NCBI GenBank assembly: GCA_003254905.1
Contig: QANU01025917.1
Coordinates: 124,001 to 188,000 of the forward strand
DNA: 64,000 nt
DNA from: Nissolia schottii
Lineage: Eukaryota; Streptophyta; Magnoliopsida; Fabales; Fabaceae
Direction of reading: 5' to 3'
Below the pieces are notes generated by a model. It did no database searches and was not told where the DNA came from. It saw only the letters and a program-made list of their open reading frames with translations. Below are positions 41,681 through 53,804 of the stretch, one piece after another (position 1 is the first letter of the stretch; each line of letters begins with the position of its first letter). The position numbers and the translations under genes were made by a program.

Positions 41681-43190
41681 GGTTGGTGAAATTTTGAAGT
41701 GAATTGGGTGGTGGGTTTTGCGATTGGTGATGCGAATTGAAATGAGTTGTTTGTGAATTTTGGTTTTCGTTGGGTTTTGGGTGATTAATTGGATTTGGAT
41801 TTAGTAGTGTCTTTTATTTTTTGTTTAAAGTGTGAGATGTTTTTGGTTTTTTAAGGTACGGGAGTTGCGGGGGAGAAAGGGAATTTGAGAATCGTGAGGT
41901 TTTTTGTGCCCACACACGTGTGTGTTGGGGGAAATGGGGGTAGTTGAATAGTTCAGTAGGGTGTTGGCACGTTTTTGGGTGGGGCCAATGGGAAAAATAG
42001 AATTCTAAAATATTCTCCTTAGAATAATACTTAAAAAAAAAATTATATGAATAATAAAAACAAGCAATTATGCATGGACAATATATAAAATATAATAAAA
42101 AATAAAATTATTGTATAATATAATAAAAGTCATTGTATTTTATATGTCATATTTTGTTATCCATTTTGTTAATCTTGTAAGACTTGATTTATAGAAAAAA
42201 TTTAGAATATTTATTAATTTTTAAAAAATTATTTTTTAATTAAATATTATATTTTTCACAATTACTAAATCTATTTGTTATTAGTGGCTTAATTTGTAAC
42301 AACACAAAAGTTTATGAAACAGTTTACCAACCAAGGGGACGTTGGTGACGTGTCAACAGACTCAACACCATTCACGTGACGTTCACGAACTGATGAGTAA
42401 GAACTAAAGAAAAGGAACGTTAATTAATTGCATTTGAGAGAAGGCACCTGATGATTTGGGTTTGTTTGCTATCTGCGATATTTTGCAGCATGGTGCAGTA
42501 ATAATCTTTGACCATTGGTGGATCTTTAGATATGCATGCATGCTGAATTCATGTTGCTGTCAGTGTATGTTATTGATTTTATTTTTTCCTTTTCCTTTCG
42601 ATTTTAGTGGATGTATAGGTGATAATATTGATCGTAGGGTTGTTGTTCCTGGTTGTTGTTCCTATATGTCTGGTCTGGAACGTCATCTGTATTGGATGTT
42701 GGTGTTTTCTTAAACTAAATTGGTCGAGTGCTATTTTTCCTCTCTTTGATTTTGTCTTAGTACGTTTTCTTTAGAGAGTTATAATTGAGGCTTGACTTGT
42801 ATAAACTGAGTTTGATTTGTGGCTGGGTGGGTTGATTTTGTGTCTTAGATTGGTGCTTGTACTTTGGGGAATTTTATGAAATTGAAATCATAAAAAAAAT
42901 AATAATAATTGCATTTTGTTACGAATTAAACTTGGTCCTGGCTGAAGTATTTGGTAACCGAGATAAGTGAGAATACACGACTTTAACAAGTTAACTTATC
43001 CTTCATTACATCTTAGGTCAACCAATCATTCCATCTCATACAGGGTCGACTGGCTAAAAAACTGTAACTGTCAAATAATAATAATGACTATATATGAATC
43101 CCTGTTGACATATTTATGGACAACGGTTTTATGCTTAAGAGCATTTCGAAAGGCTTTAAAACAACTCATTTAAAGCCTCTTCAAAATTGT
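41681..43190. other. CIPK11-like promoter region and intergenic sequence
   Basis: The first 300 bases upstream of the start hold CACACACGTGTGTG near 41911, a palindrome with a G-box core (CACGTG). A further ACGTG-type cluster lies near 42350-42390 (GACGTGTC, TCACGTGACG), of the kind seen in ABA-responsive promoters. The open frame 42456-42713 (+) is unsupported. Confidence 0.45.
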
Positions 43191-43198
43191 TATACAGG

Positions 43199-43913
43199 CA
43201 TGGTTATCAAACTCGCGAGTTTAAGTAAACTCGTGGAGCCTCCGTAAACTCGGATCGTAAACTAGGATCGTAAACTCGTACGAGTTTACCTATTATTAAA
43301 AAAATATTTTAAAAAATTATTATGCTACAAAAATATATTTAATAAAACTTGAAATTCATAAATACATTTATATCCATAACAAAGCACAAATAAAGATGAA
43401 ATATATGAGTTCTAAGTTCAATTCATACATAATACATATAACATAATACATAGTATTGACTACGGAACATCACAAGAAGCGAATTTGTGACGATGATGTC
43501 TTCAATATAGAACACTAAAGCACAAATAGCAATGCAGAGGTCACGCACCCTGGTGGGAAAGATCCCTGAGCAAAGGATGAAATACATACGACAAGCAACG
43601 ACGGAGCACAACGGAGCACGATTGTAGGCGCAACTGTAAATGATAACTCTAAAATACTTAAATGACCTAAATCTAAAAACTCATAGTTATGGAAAACAAT
43701 ATCAAACTTGTTTTGTTTCTTTTAAAAAAAAAAAAACCTGCCTTGTGGGTAAACTCGTAAAATCGGGAGTAAACTCGCGATTTTATGCGAGTTTACCCGA
43801 GTTTACCCGATTTTACCCAGAAACGAGTTTACATGCGAGTTAGCTCGATTTTACAACCTAAACTCGTAAAATCGGACGATTTTACGAGTTTACACGCGTT
43901 TTTAATAACTATG
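43199..43913. mobile_element. hAT-like non-autonomous element, 715 bp, near-perfect 8-bp TSD
   Basis: The left end CATGGTTATCAAACTCGCG and the reverse of the right end CATAGTTATTAAAAACGCG are clear inverted repeats. Flanks TATACAGG (43191-43198) and TTTACAGG (43914-43921) form an 8-bp duplication with one mismatch. Subterminal regions are crowded with AAACTCG / CGAGTTT motifs in both orientations, typical of hAT transposase-binding regions. Its ends resemble those of the element at 28023-28805. No transposase. Confidence 0.82.
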
Positions 43914-43921
43914 TTTACAGG

Positions 43922-45890
43922 TGTTAAAGACTATTCAACTGCTATAATGACCATTATCAAGGTAAAGCTATATAAGAGACAACGATGCTCATATGTAGGT
44001 ACGTTTTTGATCAATCTAGCTAAGAATGTCTAAGAAACTTACTTACTTGGGACGTCAGAATATCTTTTGTAGGTATCATCGCCACTGCTTAAGTTAAACT
44101 ACACTATCCACATTGCATTTGAGTTCATCTCTTCAAATCCCTGAACCACACTCAAGGTCCGCGTTGCAGAATTATCTCGGATACTTATATAACATTGGCG
44201 TTGTCGGTAGGGACCGACACGCCATTTGCAAAGATAGATGGTTTTATTAATACAGGAATTAAAACTAAGATCTCAGCATTTAAAACCCATATCAATTATG
44301 TCCCAATTGCACAACCTAATTAAATCTAATTAGTTCCCCAAAAAGTTCCCAAATCCTAAATCAATAAATCCTACTATCGTCAAGATATATCAACCTAGAA
44401 TTAACCATATCTAATAACATGCGATAGCTATATTACAAATTAGGGACAGAACAAATCATAAATAAACATTAAGCATAAGCAGCTCTAATTAGTACTAATC
44501 TAGAGTTACCGCATGTAAGATATTAAGAAAAACATCACTCCATGGATGGAGGATAAAGGCTCATAATAAAAAAAGAGAAGAAGATAGTAGAAAATAGTGA
44601 AGAATTGGCGCTCCAACAATCCTTGAAGAACTAATAACTAAGCACTACTAACATTAACCTAAAGTGCATAAAATAAAAGGAAAAGTGCAGAAAATAAAAT
44701 TGGAAGTTGAGTATGAAATTCTATCCAGTTGTTGAGAGAGGATGTCTTATTTGTAGAGATGTCTTATTTATAGAGGATTGACACAAAGTGGGTGTAAACC
44801 CCACACTTTCAGCACAACAGTTAGTAAAATCTCTATAACTTCGGCTACAGATATCGGATTGAGGTGATTCAAATCTCCAATTAAAGCTAAGAGATAGATC
44901 TACAACTTTGTAGTTGACGTAAAATCAAGATTCAATCTCCATCATAGCGAAAAATTCCAGGAAAATTCAACGTTAAAAAATCCTCAGCAAATCTTTGACC
45001 AAATCTTTTTGGATTTGAATTCAATTTTGCATTTATTGGTCCAATTTTCTCTTCAAATCTTCAATGATCCTCTTGATAATTTATTTTATGCAATTAAAAT
45101 AGAAAACAAAAAAAAGAACAAAAGAAATCTACACATTAATTTCTAAGATAAAATGGTGCTTAAAATTGCATTTTTCTCAATTTCTCACAAAAGAGGATAA
45201 TGTGTAAAAACATATTAATTAAGCATTAAAACCACACATTTTTAGTATGCAATGTTCAATTATAAAATAATAAACTATCATGTATCCTAATCTAACATAC
45301 AAATAATTAGTTCAATTATGGTCAGCGCATAGCTGAAATCAACAGCCACTCACATGAAGTCGTTGTTGAAGGATCACCTACACCAAACCAAAACCTCCTA
45401 GAGGTACAACGTTGGCACCTAAGCGCTGGCGCACGAGCATTGTAGCGCTCTCATAGTGTCTTGGCACCTTCGAAAACAAGCATAATTGTGCTTCCACAGC
45501 ACTGTGGTGCTACCGTCGAGACTTGCACTCTGTCGTGGATGTCAAAAGCATTCTCGGGCACTAAACGGTGACCCTAAACTTACGTACCGAACAAGGCAGA
45601 AATGCCTGAACAAATGAATTGGTTGACTCTACAAGGGAAAACTTGTTGCTACTAAGGTTTTTCGGATTAAAACAATGATAGAATGAGTGTTTGTGTGTTG
45701 AGAAAAAGTTAAGAAGATGAGGAGAAGAGAGTCTCTAATGGGGATGAAGGTTAGAAGGAACACTAGGGGGTCCAAGCTCACTACTGTTTGCTTTGGAACA
45801 AAGTTCACATGAAGAATATTAAAATTTAAGGGATGGGTGCATATATCTAATCGAGCTGTGCAAAAGTCAATTGGTTTGACTTCGATAGCA
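43922..45890. other. Degenerate repeat-rich stretch, no gene
   Basis: No protein recognised. The segment about 44770-45010, with CTTCGGCTACAGATATCGG and AGATAGATCTACAACTTTG, has the look of LTR sequence from plant Ty3/gypsy elements. The ATTGGCGTTGTCGGTAGGG near 44195 resembles the leader after a gypsy LTR. Both are weak, memory-based impressions. Confidence 0.3.
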
Positions 45891-45894
45891 TTTC

Positions 45895-46560
45895 TTGCTT
45901 ATAAGGGCTAATTGGCTTAAGATTAAGTGCTTTCTAGGTATAGGGTATCATAGTCTTCACCTGGCCCACATGTTCCTAGGAAGGTTATACGCTCGTCGTG
46001 ATCAAATCCAAAAGCAACAAAAAATTTCTCATGGCCAATACAATGTCAAATGTTCTATATATGGATGGATTCTTTCTTCTCGCCTTTTTTGGTGAGAAAT
46101 TTCTAAGGTATGATTCAACATGGAAGTCATCCCCAATCCATCTAGCTGTCTATCGACGAGTATTACGATGTTCTTCGCTCTCTTTCTTGGGCAAATGTTA
46201 GGATCCGATCCCCTTTATCATCTATTATTGACAATGAGGGTGCTTTCATGTTTTGTGCTTATTTGGTCGTCTATGAAGGTTATGGTAAGTTTTATTGTTT
46301 GTATCACCCTGCTTCCTCAAAGGATTTTAACAGTCTAGAAGATAACTATAAAGGCGCCTATGACTGGGTGTTCCCCAGTTTGGTCATTATTGACAATACA
46401 AGTGGCCCAGGGAGAGTATTATGCCCATGTCTTTACCGTTTGGACTGAGTCGCTTGTTAGGTTGGTTATGATCAACTTATTGTTCCTTTCAAGATTAAAG
46501 ATATTGGGGGAATGGGTGATTCATTTTCTGAGTTTCTTTTAACTTATCACTGTAAGGAGA
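45895..46560 (+). pseudogene. Plant mobile domain (aminotransferase-like) gene remnant
   Basis: Broken reading frames spell recognisable pieces of the transposon-derived plant mobile domain found in MAIN/MAIL proteins and related mobile elements. These include LGRLYARRDQIQK, then a GQYNV block, and in another frame GAFMFCAYLVVYEGYGKFYC and a block ending AYDWVFPSLV. The pieces are in the expected order but shift between frames, so no intact protein is made. Related but less clear coding-like sequence continues to about 47290. It is either an old mobile-domain gene or part of a transposon that carried one. Confidence 0.5.
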
Positions 46561-47880
46561 AACCTTTTGGATCTTTCATTCCCAACAGGCGGCTCAATCC
46601 TGTCATTTCTTCTGCTTGAATGTCTCGTCACGTACCTTGAGTAGTTAGACCAACTTAAGGACTTTGAATCTTGCAGTGTACAATCTTTTGATGAGATTAG
46701 CCGAGGTGTTCTCGTCATTTATGGAGATCCTTATTATTTCTTTTTTTGGTTCTTTGCAAGTTGAGGAGGGCTCGCCTATCAAGTGAAATGAGATAAAAAC
46801 AAGAAGCGACGTGCCCTCTTCTTTGAAGTATCCCAAGTTGGATTCCTCTATTGTGAAGCCCATTCTTGCACATGCCCCTTCTCCTAATGAACTAGTATAT
46901 CACACTTGGCCTTTCGTGTTGAGGTCGAGAGGGCTTCATTATTCCCTTTCATTCTCTTATTATTTATTTATGAAAGACCTTACACTTCATCCTTTTTCTT
47001 TTTATAAAAAATTAAAGGTGATGTTCAAGCTGACAAAAAGGTGCCCGAGGAGACGATTGGAAACGCTTTGCCTAACGAAGACTGTGAGAAGGATCCTGAT
47101 AATGAAGACACATCCACCAAACAAGATATCTTACTTTTGCAAGGTGGTAACGAGTGGAATACACACCACGATAGATGGCTCTTTCTTGGACGTCAATGAT
47201 GTAGGAAAAAAGAACGGAGATGATGAATTTTATCATGAAGATGCGCATACTCGGGACGTCTCCCCCTCACCGGGGGGGTACACTTAATCAAGCAAGCGAT
47301 TCAACCATCATTCAGTCATCAGATGGCGAGTCATCTCCTATTCGTGTTCACTCCTGCTGGCTCACCAATATTTATGTCTTAAGGGCTATTTTTGAGTACT
47401 TACTTCTATATATTATAACCATCTTCATTAATTTCTCCTTTCCATTTTAAAGAATTTTTCATATTTGAAATCAAATGTGCTACCACGCTTCAAGGCATGA
47501 CTTACTTTGCACTAATAGGTAGTCCTTCTAAGACACCATTTTAAATTGGAGCAATAGTTTGTAATCTGTATATCAACTTTCATACATCTCTTTTGGGCCA
47601 GTAAATAAATTTGACAATTAATTTATAATATTTTGCCACATTGTCTTGTACTAGGATCTAACATAATAATGGCAATGCATTTCATGTCATTTCTATTTTT
47701 AGTTGCTTATTTTCTTCCCCTAATGTTGAAAAAAGTATTTCATCAAAATGACAATAAAATAAATATTGTCATAAATAAATCTCTGATTAGTCGAGGTAGT
47801 TTATAATATAAGGGGATTCATAACCAATATATTCCCAACATTCTCTAATGTCTCATCTTTGTGCGTTATGGTGGAGAAAA
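46561..47880. other. Degenerate coding-like sequence then AT-rich spacer
   Basis: Open frames at 46811-47287 and 47220-47450 (+) have no family I recognise. They may be the decayed tail of the mobile-domain gene. After 47450 nothing is seen until the copia remnant. Confidence 0.35.
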
Positions 47881-48849
47881 TTTCAACACAAAACCACACA
47901 TTTTTTAAAAAAATTAAGATTGTAAAAATTTGGCTCTTGACAAAACGCCAAGAATAATGGGGGCAATTTATAATAACTTGTTAGTATGACACGTACAAGT
48001 GTTGCTACATGCAACATAGCATGTCCTCATGCTACAACATGAAGTTTTGCTCTCATAAGTAATGGTCTAGTTATTAATTGGAGGTATTTAATAAACATTT
48101 TTACTAGACCATGCATTAATAGGAGCATCATGCTCTTCAACTGGTGTTCCATTTGACATAAAGTAATCATTAAAATCTTGAGATATTAACTCACCATTAT
48201 TATCAAGACAAAAATTTTCTTAATGACATTATCTAGATACTCTGCTCTCAGACATTGTCTTAATGACTATTTGTTTGATGCATCTATTAAAATCATATGT
48301 AATTTATAAGTGGTCAACATGATTGGTGAATGAGCCCACATAATTCACCCTCAATACATTCCAAAAATGAAAATCATTTTCTCAAAATTTTAATTGGTGA
48401 TTATGTCTCATATTGTTTCTTTGAGAACAAGAAATACATGAGAATTCATTTAATAGAAGAGTCCTTTGACTCTTCAATCTATGTGAATTCCCTATAATTT
48501 TTTTTGCATCATAATCAAATTGGGGTGCCTAACCAATATTTAGTTGAGTAAACTTCTGATTTATTATAGCATAAGTTTCTTTTATGCCAATATTAATTTG
48601 TATAGTACAAACTAGAGAAAAAAATGTATCTTTCTAATACATATTTCTTGCATAATATAACAGTTGCTATATGGAGATATTTATTTTTCTCCTTATTTAC
48701 AGTCTCAACATGATATTCATTTTGATGAATATCTTTAAATATTAACAAGTTTTGTTGAGATACAAAATTATCTATAACAAACTTTGTTCCTCTAAGTAGT
48801 ACTATATCAGCTCATTTGAAGCCTTTAATCAATTTTGTACTACCAATAA

Positions 48850-49090
48850 TGTTTAATCATTCATGATGATTTGTGTTTCTATTGAAAAGAAAATAGTAGC
48901 TCTTCTAAAATCTTCAAACGTCTTTATGACTTGGTAGTGCATTATAAATTTTGTTTCTTCGGGAAACAAAATAATATCTCTTCCGGAACCTTCATTCATC
49001 TTTATGATTTGATAGATAGTAGTACATGATAGTTTTTGTTTCTTCAGGAAACAAAATATTAGCTCTGCTGGAGCTTTCAAACTTTGGTAT
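48850..49090 (-). repeat. Degenerate tandem repeat, about 70-bp unit, three copies
   Basis: Three successive segments contain a GTTTCTT..GGAAACAAAAT block followed by AGCTCT/ATCTCT..GGA and then TTCAA.C or TTCAT.C. They lie inside the copia remnant, between gag and integrase pieces. Confidence 0.6.
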
Positions 49091-50189
49091 TACTAATGAT
49101 AATGTTATCATTATCTTATCTCATTATCATATGAGTAAGATATGTTTTGCTTTTAAAAATATACATTATCGCACTACTCACAAAACATATATAAGCACTA
49201 CTATTTTGATAATTTCCTTAAAAAAATAATACACATCATAAATAATGATACTATCATAAAAATATTAGCACATCATAATTAAAAAAATATCATATATAAT
49301 CATTTTACTAAACTAAATCACTAATAATCACAATATACAGTAAATATCATAATCATTAATTTAATATTGAGATTGGATGCCAATTAAAAGTCAAAATAAA
49401 ATAGTTCTAAAAGAATAATATCATAAAATTGCAAGCTTAAAATTTATAAAAAGAAATAAAAATTAACATATTAATAAAAATTTATGTCATTAATGAAATG
49501 ATAAATATCTCAATCATGATCTTTGAAGAAAAACTTATATCTCCAAATAAATCAATTGCTCATGTCATGATTGGCTAATCTTTAGAAACAAAATATTTTT
49601 CTCATCATTCTCTTTTAGAAATCTTTGATGAACATCAAGCAAATGTACCATAGGTACATAACCAATTTATTTCAAAACCACAATGACTATATTTATTATA
49701 TTCATTCTAGCAACTTTGCTACTTTTGGAATTATAATTTATCGCATTCACTTCAAGGAATGGGCCATAGCCAACTAGGCGACTTTCATGATTTTTCATGA
49801 ATAGTTTTTCATTTTATTGAGTCGTGTATAAGAAGACATAATTTCAATTCAAAATATTCTTATGACTTCTTTCACATGTTGCTACAACATGAGCATATTT
49901 AGAGTATGAAATGTGGGAAATATTTTTCCCAGTAGTTCTCGTTAGCGATCTTTTATCACATAGTTTAAATAGAGAACTTATCTTAAAAATTATTGAGTTT
50001 TTCTCTCACTATCAGTTTTAAGATCTTATAGTCTCAAATGCATCCAATTTTTTTAGATGTGAGTATCAAATTATGTTTCATAATTTGGTATATAATGAAT
50101 TCATTATATTATTCTCTTCAGAAGAATACAAGTACCAAATTATACATACCCAGAATTACAAAATTAATAAATCATAGATACTGAAAAAT

Positions 50190-50860
50190 AATTCTTAGAG
50201 TAGTTACATTCGCATTGGGGAATGTAAAATAATAAAGTTTAAGAATGATCTTTTGACACATTAACTTCTGGGAATATGTTAATTTAATCTCCTTAAACAA
50301 AGAAATAATCATATTTTTGAATAATTTAAGATAATAAAGATATATTCGCTTTAGAGAATGACTGTTATTTTTCTTTGGGAATTATTATCATTCACTTCTG
50401 AAAATGATTGTATTTCTTTTTTTTTTGGACAATTATCATTGCACTTTAGGGAATGATTGTACTATTATTATTCACTTTAGAGGATAGTTCTTTTCTGGTT
50501 TGTTCACCCAGTTCGAAGGCTTCGCCTTGATTCGCCTTGACTAATCTGAGTCGACCTGTGTCGGGTACCTGGCTGTGGTGGGTGAGTCTCCCAGCGGAAC
50601 TGCGTACACATGGTCTCGAACCCAAGACTTGCTTAAGCGATATCAAGCCGCTTACCACTCGGACCAACCCCATTGGTTAGAGGATAGTTCTTTTATCTTT
50701 TATGAACCATTTCCATTCACTCCCGTGAATGATTCTATTTTCTTATTGGTGTTATCACCATTAACTTCGGAAAATTGTTCTATTTTCTAATTGGTAATAT
50801 AACTAACCATTCACTTATGAGAATGGCATTAAAAGAAAGAAATAAAATAGAATAATGTAG
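50190..50860. repeat. Array of ATTCACTT..GAATGAT short inverted units in the copia leader
   Basis: Units of roughly 40-60 bp recur, each with a small hairpin-forming pair such as ATTCACTCCCGTGAATGAT or CATTGCACTTTAGGGAATGA. A SINE at 50495-50676 splits the array. Function unknown; leader repeats occur in some copia families. Confidence 0.65.
50495..50676 (-). mobile_element. tRNA-derived SINE (Au-like), 182 bp, nested in copia remnant
   Basis: A perfect 18-bp duplication, TTAGAGGATAGTTCTTTT, flanks it (50477-50494 and 50677-50694). Read on the minus strand it begins CCAATGGGGTTGGTCCGAG, giving box A (TGGTCCGAGTGG), and carries box B (GGTTCGAGACC) about 45 bases on. It then runs through GTGTACGCAGTTCCGCTGGG and CACCCACCACAGCCAGG. 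Length and sequence fit the plant Au SINE family. The perfect duplication marks a recent insertion. The target side ends in AAAA in SINE orientation, as expected for LINE-driven insertion. Confidence 0.88.
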
Positions 50861-51098
50861 AAAGAAATTTTATTAATATAATAAAATAAAATAAAAAGAA
50901 CAAAAATAAAATATAAATAAAATCAATAAACAAAATTATGTCAAAAAGCAAACAAATTACGTGAGATTATGATATATTCGTGATCGTTGATAATGTATAG
51001 ATTAAAGGAAATATTACCTTTGAAGAACTTTCAAAGAAAATTTGATTCTTTGAATTTCTTTTACATTTTACCTCAAGAGCAAATTTGTGCTAATAACA

Positions 51099-51346
51099 TG
51101 TTATGAAATAATAGGGAGAGTAGTAGAGATGGAAAAAACAAAGAATAGAGAAGGAAGAGAGAGAGAGTTTATTCTATTAATAATCTCAATGGTATCTTCT
51201 ACAATGAGCACTCAAATGTCTATTTATAACTTAAGAGTGAGATACACAATGTTACATGAAATCTTTATCATATCAAGATATATCTATCTAATAGGATATC
51301 AACCAAATTAGGATATAGACATCTACATTAATAATATTTTATAACA
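51099..51346 (-). repeat. Copia LTR, 248 bp (5' LTR of the minus-strand element)
   Basis: On the minus strand it starts TGTTATAAAATATT and ends ATTATTTCATAACA, giving TG...CA ends with an inverted TGTTAT/ATAACA. The next bases, TGTTATTAGCACAA, resemble the primer-site region of plant copia elements. A TATAAATAG box occurs inside it (near 51220, minus strand). No partner LTR was found. Confidence 0.72.
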
Positions 51347-51540
51347 CACATGAGATTATTCATTTCCCACAAAAAATAGCGAGATATACCTCTGTGTCAT
51401 GATCTTGTCCAATTGGTCTCTCTCTTACATTGACGATTTTACGATTAGACAAGTTGACCTCTCAAATGAAAAACTCATTCACTCATCACAAATGCAAAAG
51501 ATCAGGCAAATAAGCCTAATTGAGGTGTCTATCACCTTAA

Positions 51541-51899
51541 GAGCATCTCCTACATGAGTTTTTTTCTTTGTCCTAGTTCCTTGATTTGGTCAATAAGGAT
51601 GTCCCTCTTTGTTAGAGTGAAAAGGGCACGACTGCATTGCATAATTTAAGAGGGACCCGTCTCGCCTGCTGAGGATAGATCCCACTTATTTTTTGTCCAA
51701 TAAAACATTCTTTGTTCACCTAAAAGGGCGTGCCACTCTTTAATATATTTTAATTTAAAGTTTGTCATTTCTATCGGTGTGAAAAGTCTCACTCTTAGCC
51801 CCTTGATGCATTTTTTGAAGCAATGCAGATGTGGCTAACAATGTGATAATAGTGGGACCAAAAGTGGGATACAAGGAGGGACCATTGTTGGAGATGCTC
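51541..51899. mobile_element. Tourist-like MITE, 359 bp, TAA duplication
   Basis: Terminal repeats are GAGCATCTCCTACA on the left and GAGCATCTCCAACA on the reverse of the right end. TAA occurs immediately outside both ends (51538-51540 and 51900-51902). A three-base TAA/TTA duplication with GAGCATCTCC ends fits non-autonomous PIF/Harbinger (Tourist) elements. No coding capacity. Confidence 0.8.
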
Positions 51900-51902
51900 T
51901 AA

Positions 51903-52599
51903 TGTTACCTATTTGTGAGAGACTAATTTATTCGAGAGTCAGATTGTAATGAGTCAATTTGTTCAAAAATCAAATTGTGAATGACTTATTTATATGATTT
52001 TACTTTTTTTTCATTTGTGAGAGATCAATATAGGTTTTTCATTTGTGAAAGGTCAACTTGTCCAATCGTGAAAGGTTTGTTCAAAAATCATTTCTCATTT
52101 TTATTCCCAAAAAAATCATTTCTCATTTAACGATTTTGTCATAATGTCAATGGACCGGTTTTTGGTCTATCAGTTGTCACCAAATTAGGTCTATACATTG
52201 AGACATTTGTGAGTCTGGGCTCTAATCGTTTTTTTTGGGTCAAGTCTGGGTTCTAAGCTTGCTCATGCTTGCGGTCCATAACCCACTTTGCTGCAGCAAT
52301 TGGCCCATTCAACACAACGCATTATCAAGACCCAAAAGAATAAAAAACCAATACAACTTATTATCACGACACCAAAAAATAGAACCTTATTATGAGCCTG
52401 CAATTTGGTTCGTACAATAAAGTTTCAAATGTTCAATGTTAATTTTTTAAGAGTTAATTGTTATGCATTAACAATATAAAATTCTTTTATATTCTCAATC
52501 AATCAAATTTTGAAAATTATGCATTAAATGGTTTATTCTCTCCTCAATTACTTCAAAGGTCATGCATATCTAAACATCATATTGGTTAGTACATAACAA
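51903..52599. other. Spacer between elements, no gene seen
   Basis: Nothing recognised. The small open frame at 52235-52420 has no family resemblance. Confidence 0.45.
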
Positions 52600-53630
52600 C
52601 TAAATTCTTTTTTTCAATGTAGATTTATTTAGATTTTTTTTTTTTTTGGAATTTCTTATAGAATTTCTATGTAAAAGAATAGTAAGATCTGCTATGCGTG
52701 TCAAATTCCCTTGTGAAAACCTCCGCTTGAGCTCTAACCACAATTTTGAAGCTTTCTTGACAAACATCACACTTTGAGCAATCTCAGTTGAAAGGCTTCT
52801 CACTAACCAAGACAGAACAATCTTTTTGTTCCTCTCACATGGAACCCTCATCTGGTTCCCTTTAGTAGGCTCCCCGGTAATCCCATCCACAAATCCTAGC
52901 TTATTTTTAGCATCAAGTGACATAGTCACGACTTGAGACCAAGTATTATAGTTACTTCCACTAAGTGCTGAAGCAACCATAATCATTCCAGGATTTTCTC
53001 CAGGATGTAAGTAATAAGGGGAATTGGGATAAGATAATGGATTGATTTGTGAGATTAAATTTTCCATTGATAATCACAAATTTCAAATATTACCACAAGA
53101 ATGGAAAATATGAAAAAAAGCTAGAAATGAAAAAGTTGATGAGATGAATAAAGGAACAAAATGACGAACAAGAATCAGAATCAAAACAAAATGAACCAAG
53201 AATGAGAAGAACTCGATCAGTAGAGACCACCAAGTCATAAAGAAAGGGCGAAAACGAAGAGATCTGAGTTCAGAATGACCAAGAACACCAAATAAATAAC
53301 TCCTCATGGGGCCACTGATCGAAGAATGACTCTACTGTGTCGACCATCGATCAAAGATGCCAACAACCACGAATGTAGGTGGTGCCCAGAATTCTCCTTC
53401 TACTGAGAGGCTCTGGATACCATAACAGGAACTGAAGCTAGAGCTCAGGGGAGTGAAAAACAGATTGGAAACTAAATGAATTACTGATTGAATTGAATGA
53501 ATGAGTTTATGTAAATGGAGCTCATTATATAGTTGAGCTGGTATGTAACTAACATAACTTCCTAACTTACTAAACAGGGTAAGCTGTTACTATAGCTGCC
53601 CTAACTAATTTATTTCTTATACATCAATAA
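52600..53630 (-). mobile_element. Ty1/copia 5' end: LTR, primer site and gag N-terminus
   Basis: On the minus strand an LTR-like segment (about 53630-53423) ends just before a primer site, TGGTATCCAGAGCC (53422-53409). This is one base off the tRNA-Met consensus TGGTATCAGAGC. A gag frame of 155 codons then runs 53067-52600. Its start (YYLHPGENPGMIMV, then ALSGSNYNTWSQVVTMSLDAKNKLGFVDG) is the standard N-terminal domain of plant copia polyproteins. The frame dies in a Lys-rich run over a poly(T) tract on the + strand near 52630, after which no pol is found. Only the 5' end survives. Confidence 0.8.
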
Positions 53631-53804
53631 GCTTGTCATGTTTAGCGTTTTGTTTCTCTTCTGGTTTTCATTTTAATTAGTTGCATTGGATAGGTCATCT
53701 TCATTTTTTATCGATGTCCTTGTATTGGATTTTTATTAATTCTTGTTTCTTATTGTTGTAATGGTTTTGCTCCTTTTTTTTAGAGTGCTATGAGCATTTT
53801 ATCA

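Larger units (their letters stand above)
47885..51346 (-). mobile_element. Ty1/copia retrotransposon remnant, 3' truncated
   Basis: Read on the minus strand, the element starts with an LTR (51346-51099). A primer-site-like stretch and an untranslated leader with short repeats follow. Gag remnants come next (about 49990-49690: TFPTFHTLNMLMLQQH, then MKN.., GYGPFLEVNAINYN across frames). Last is an integrase-core remnant (about 48230-47960: RLDN-like start, then SQDFNDYFMSNGTPVEEH, then LQLITRPLLMRAKL). Many stops and frameshifts break it. Reverse transcriptase, RNase H and the 3' LTR are absent. A SINE has inserted into the leader. Confidence 0.75.

Noticed and set aside
41235..41702. 155-codon plus-strand frame
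   Set aside because: Antisense shadow of the CIPK11-like exon 1.
42456..42713. 85-codon plus-strand frame
   Set aside because: Contains exon-like stretches and a possible acceptor, but no family I know and no conserved partner exon.
48850..50860. Regularly spaced repeats resembling a CRISPR array
   Set aside because: Units are diverged and inside a plant retrotransposon; the genome is eukaryotic.
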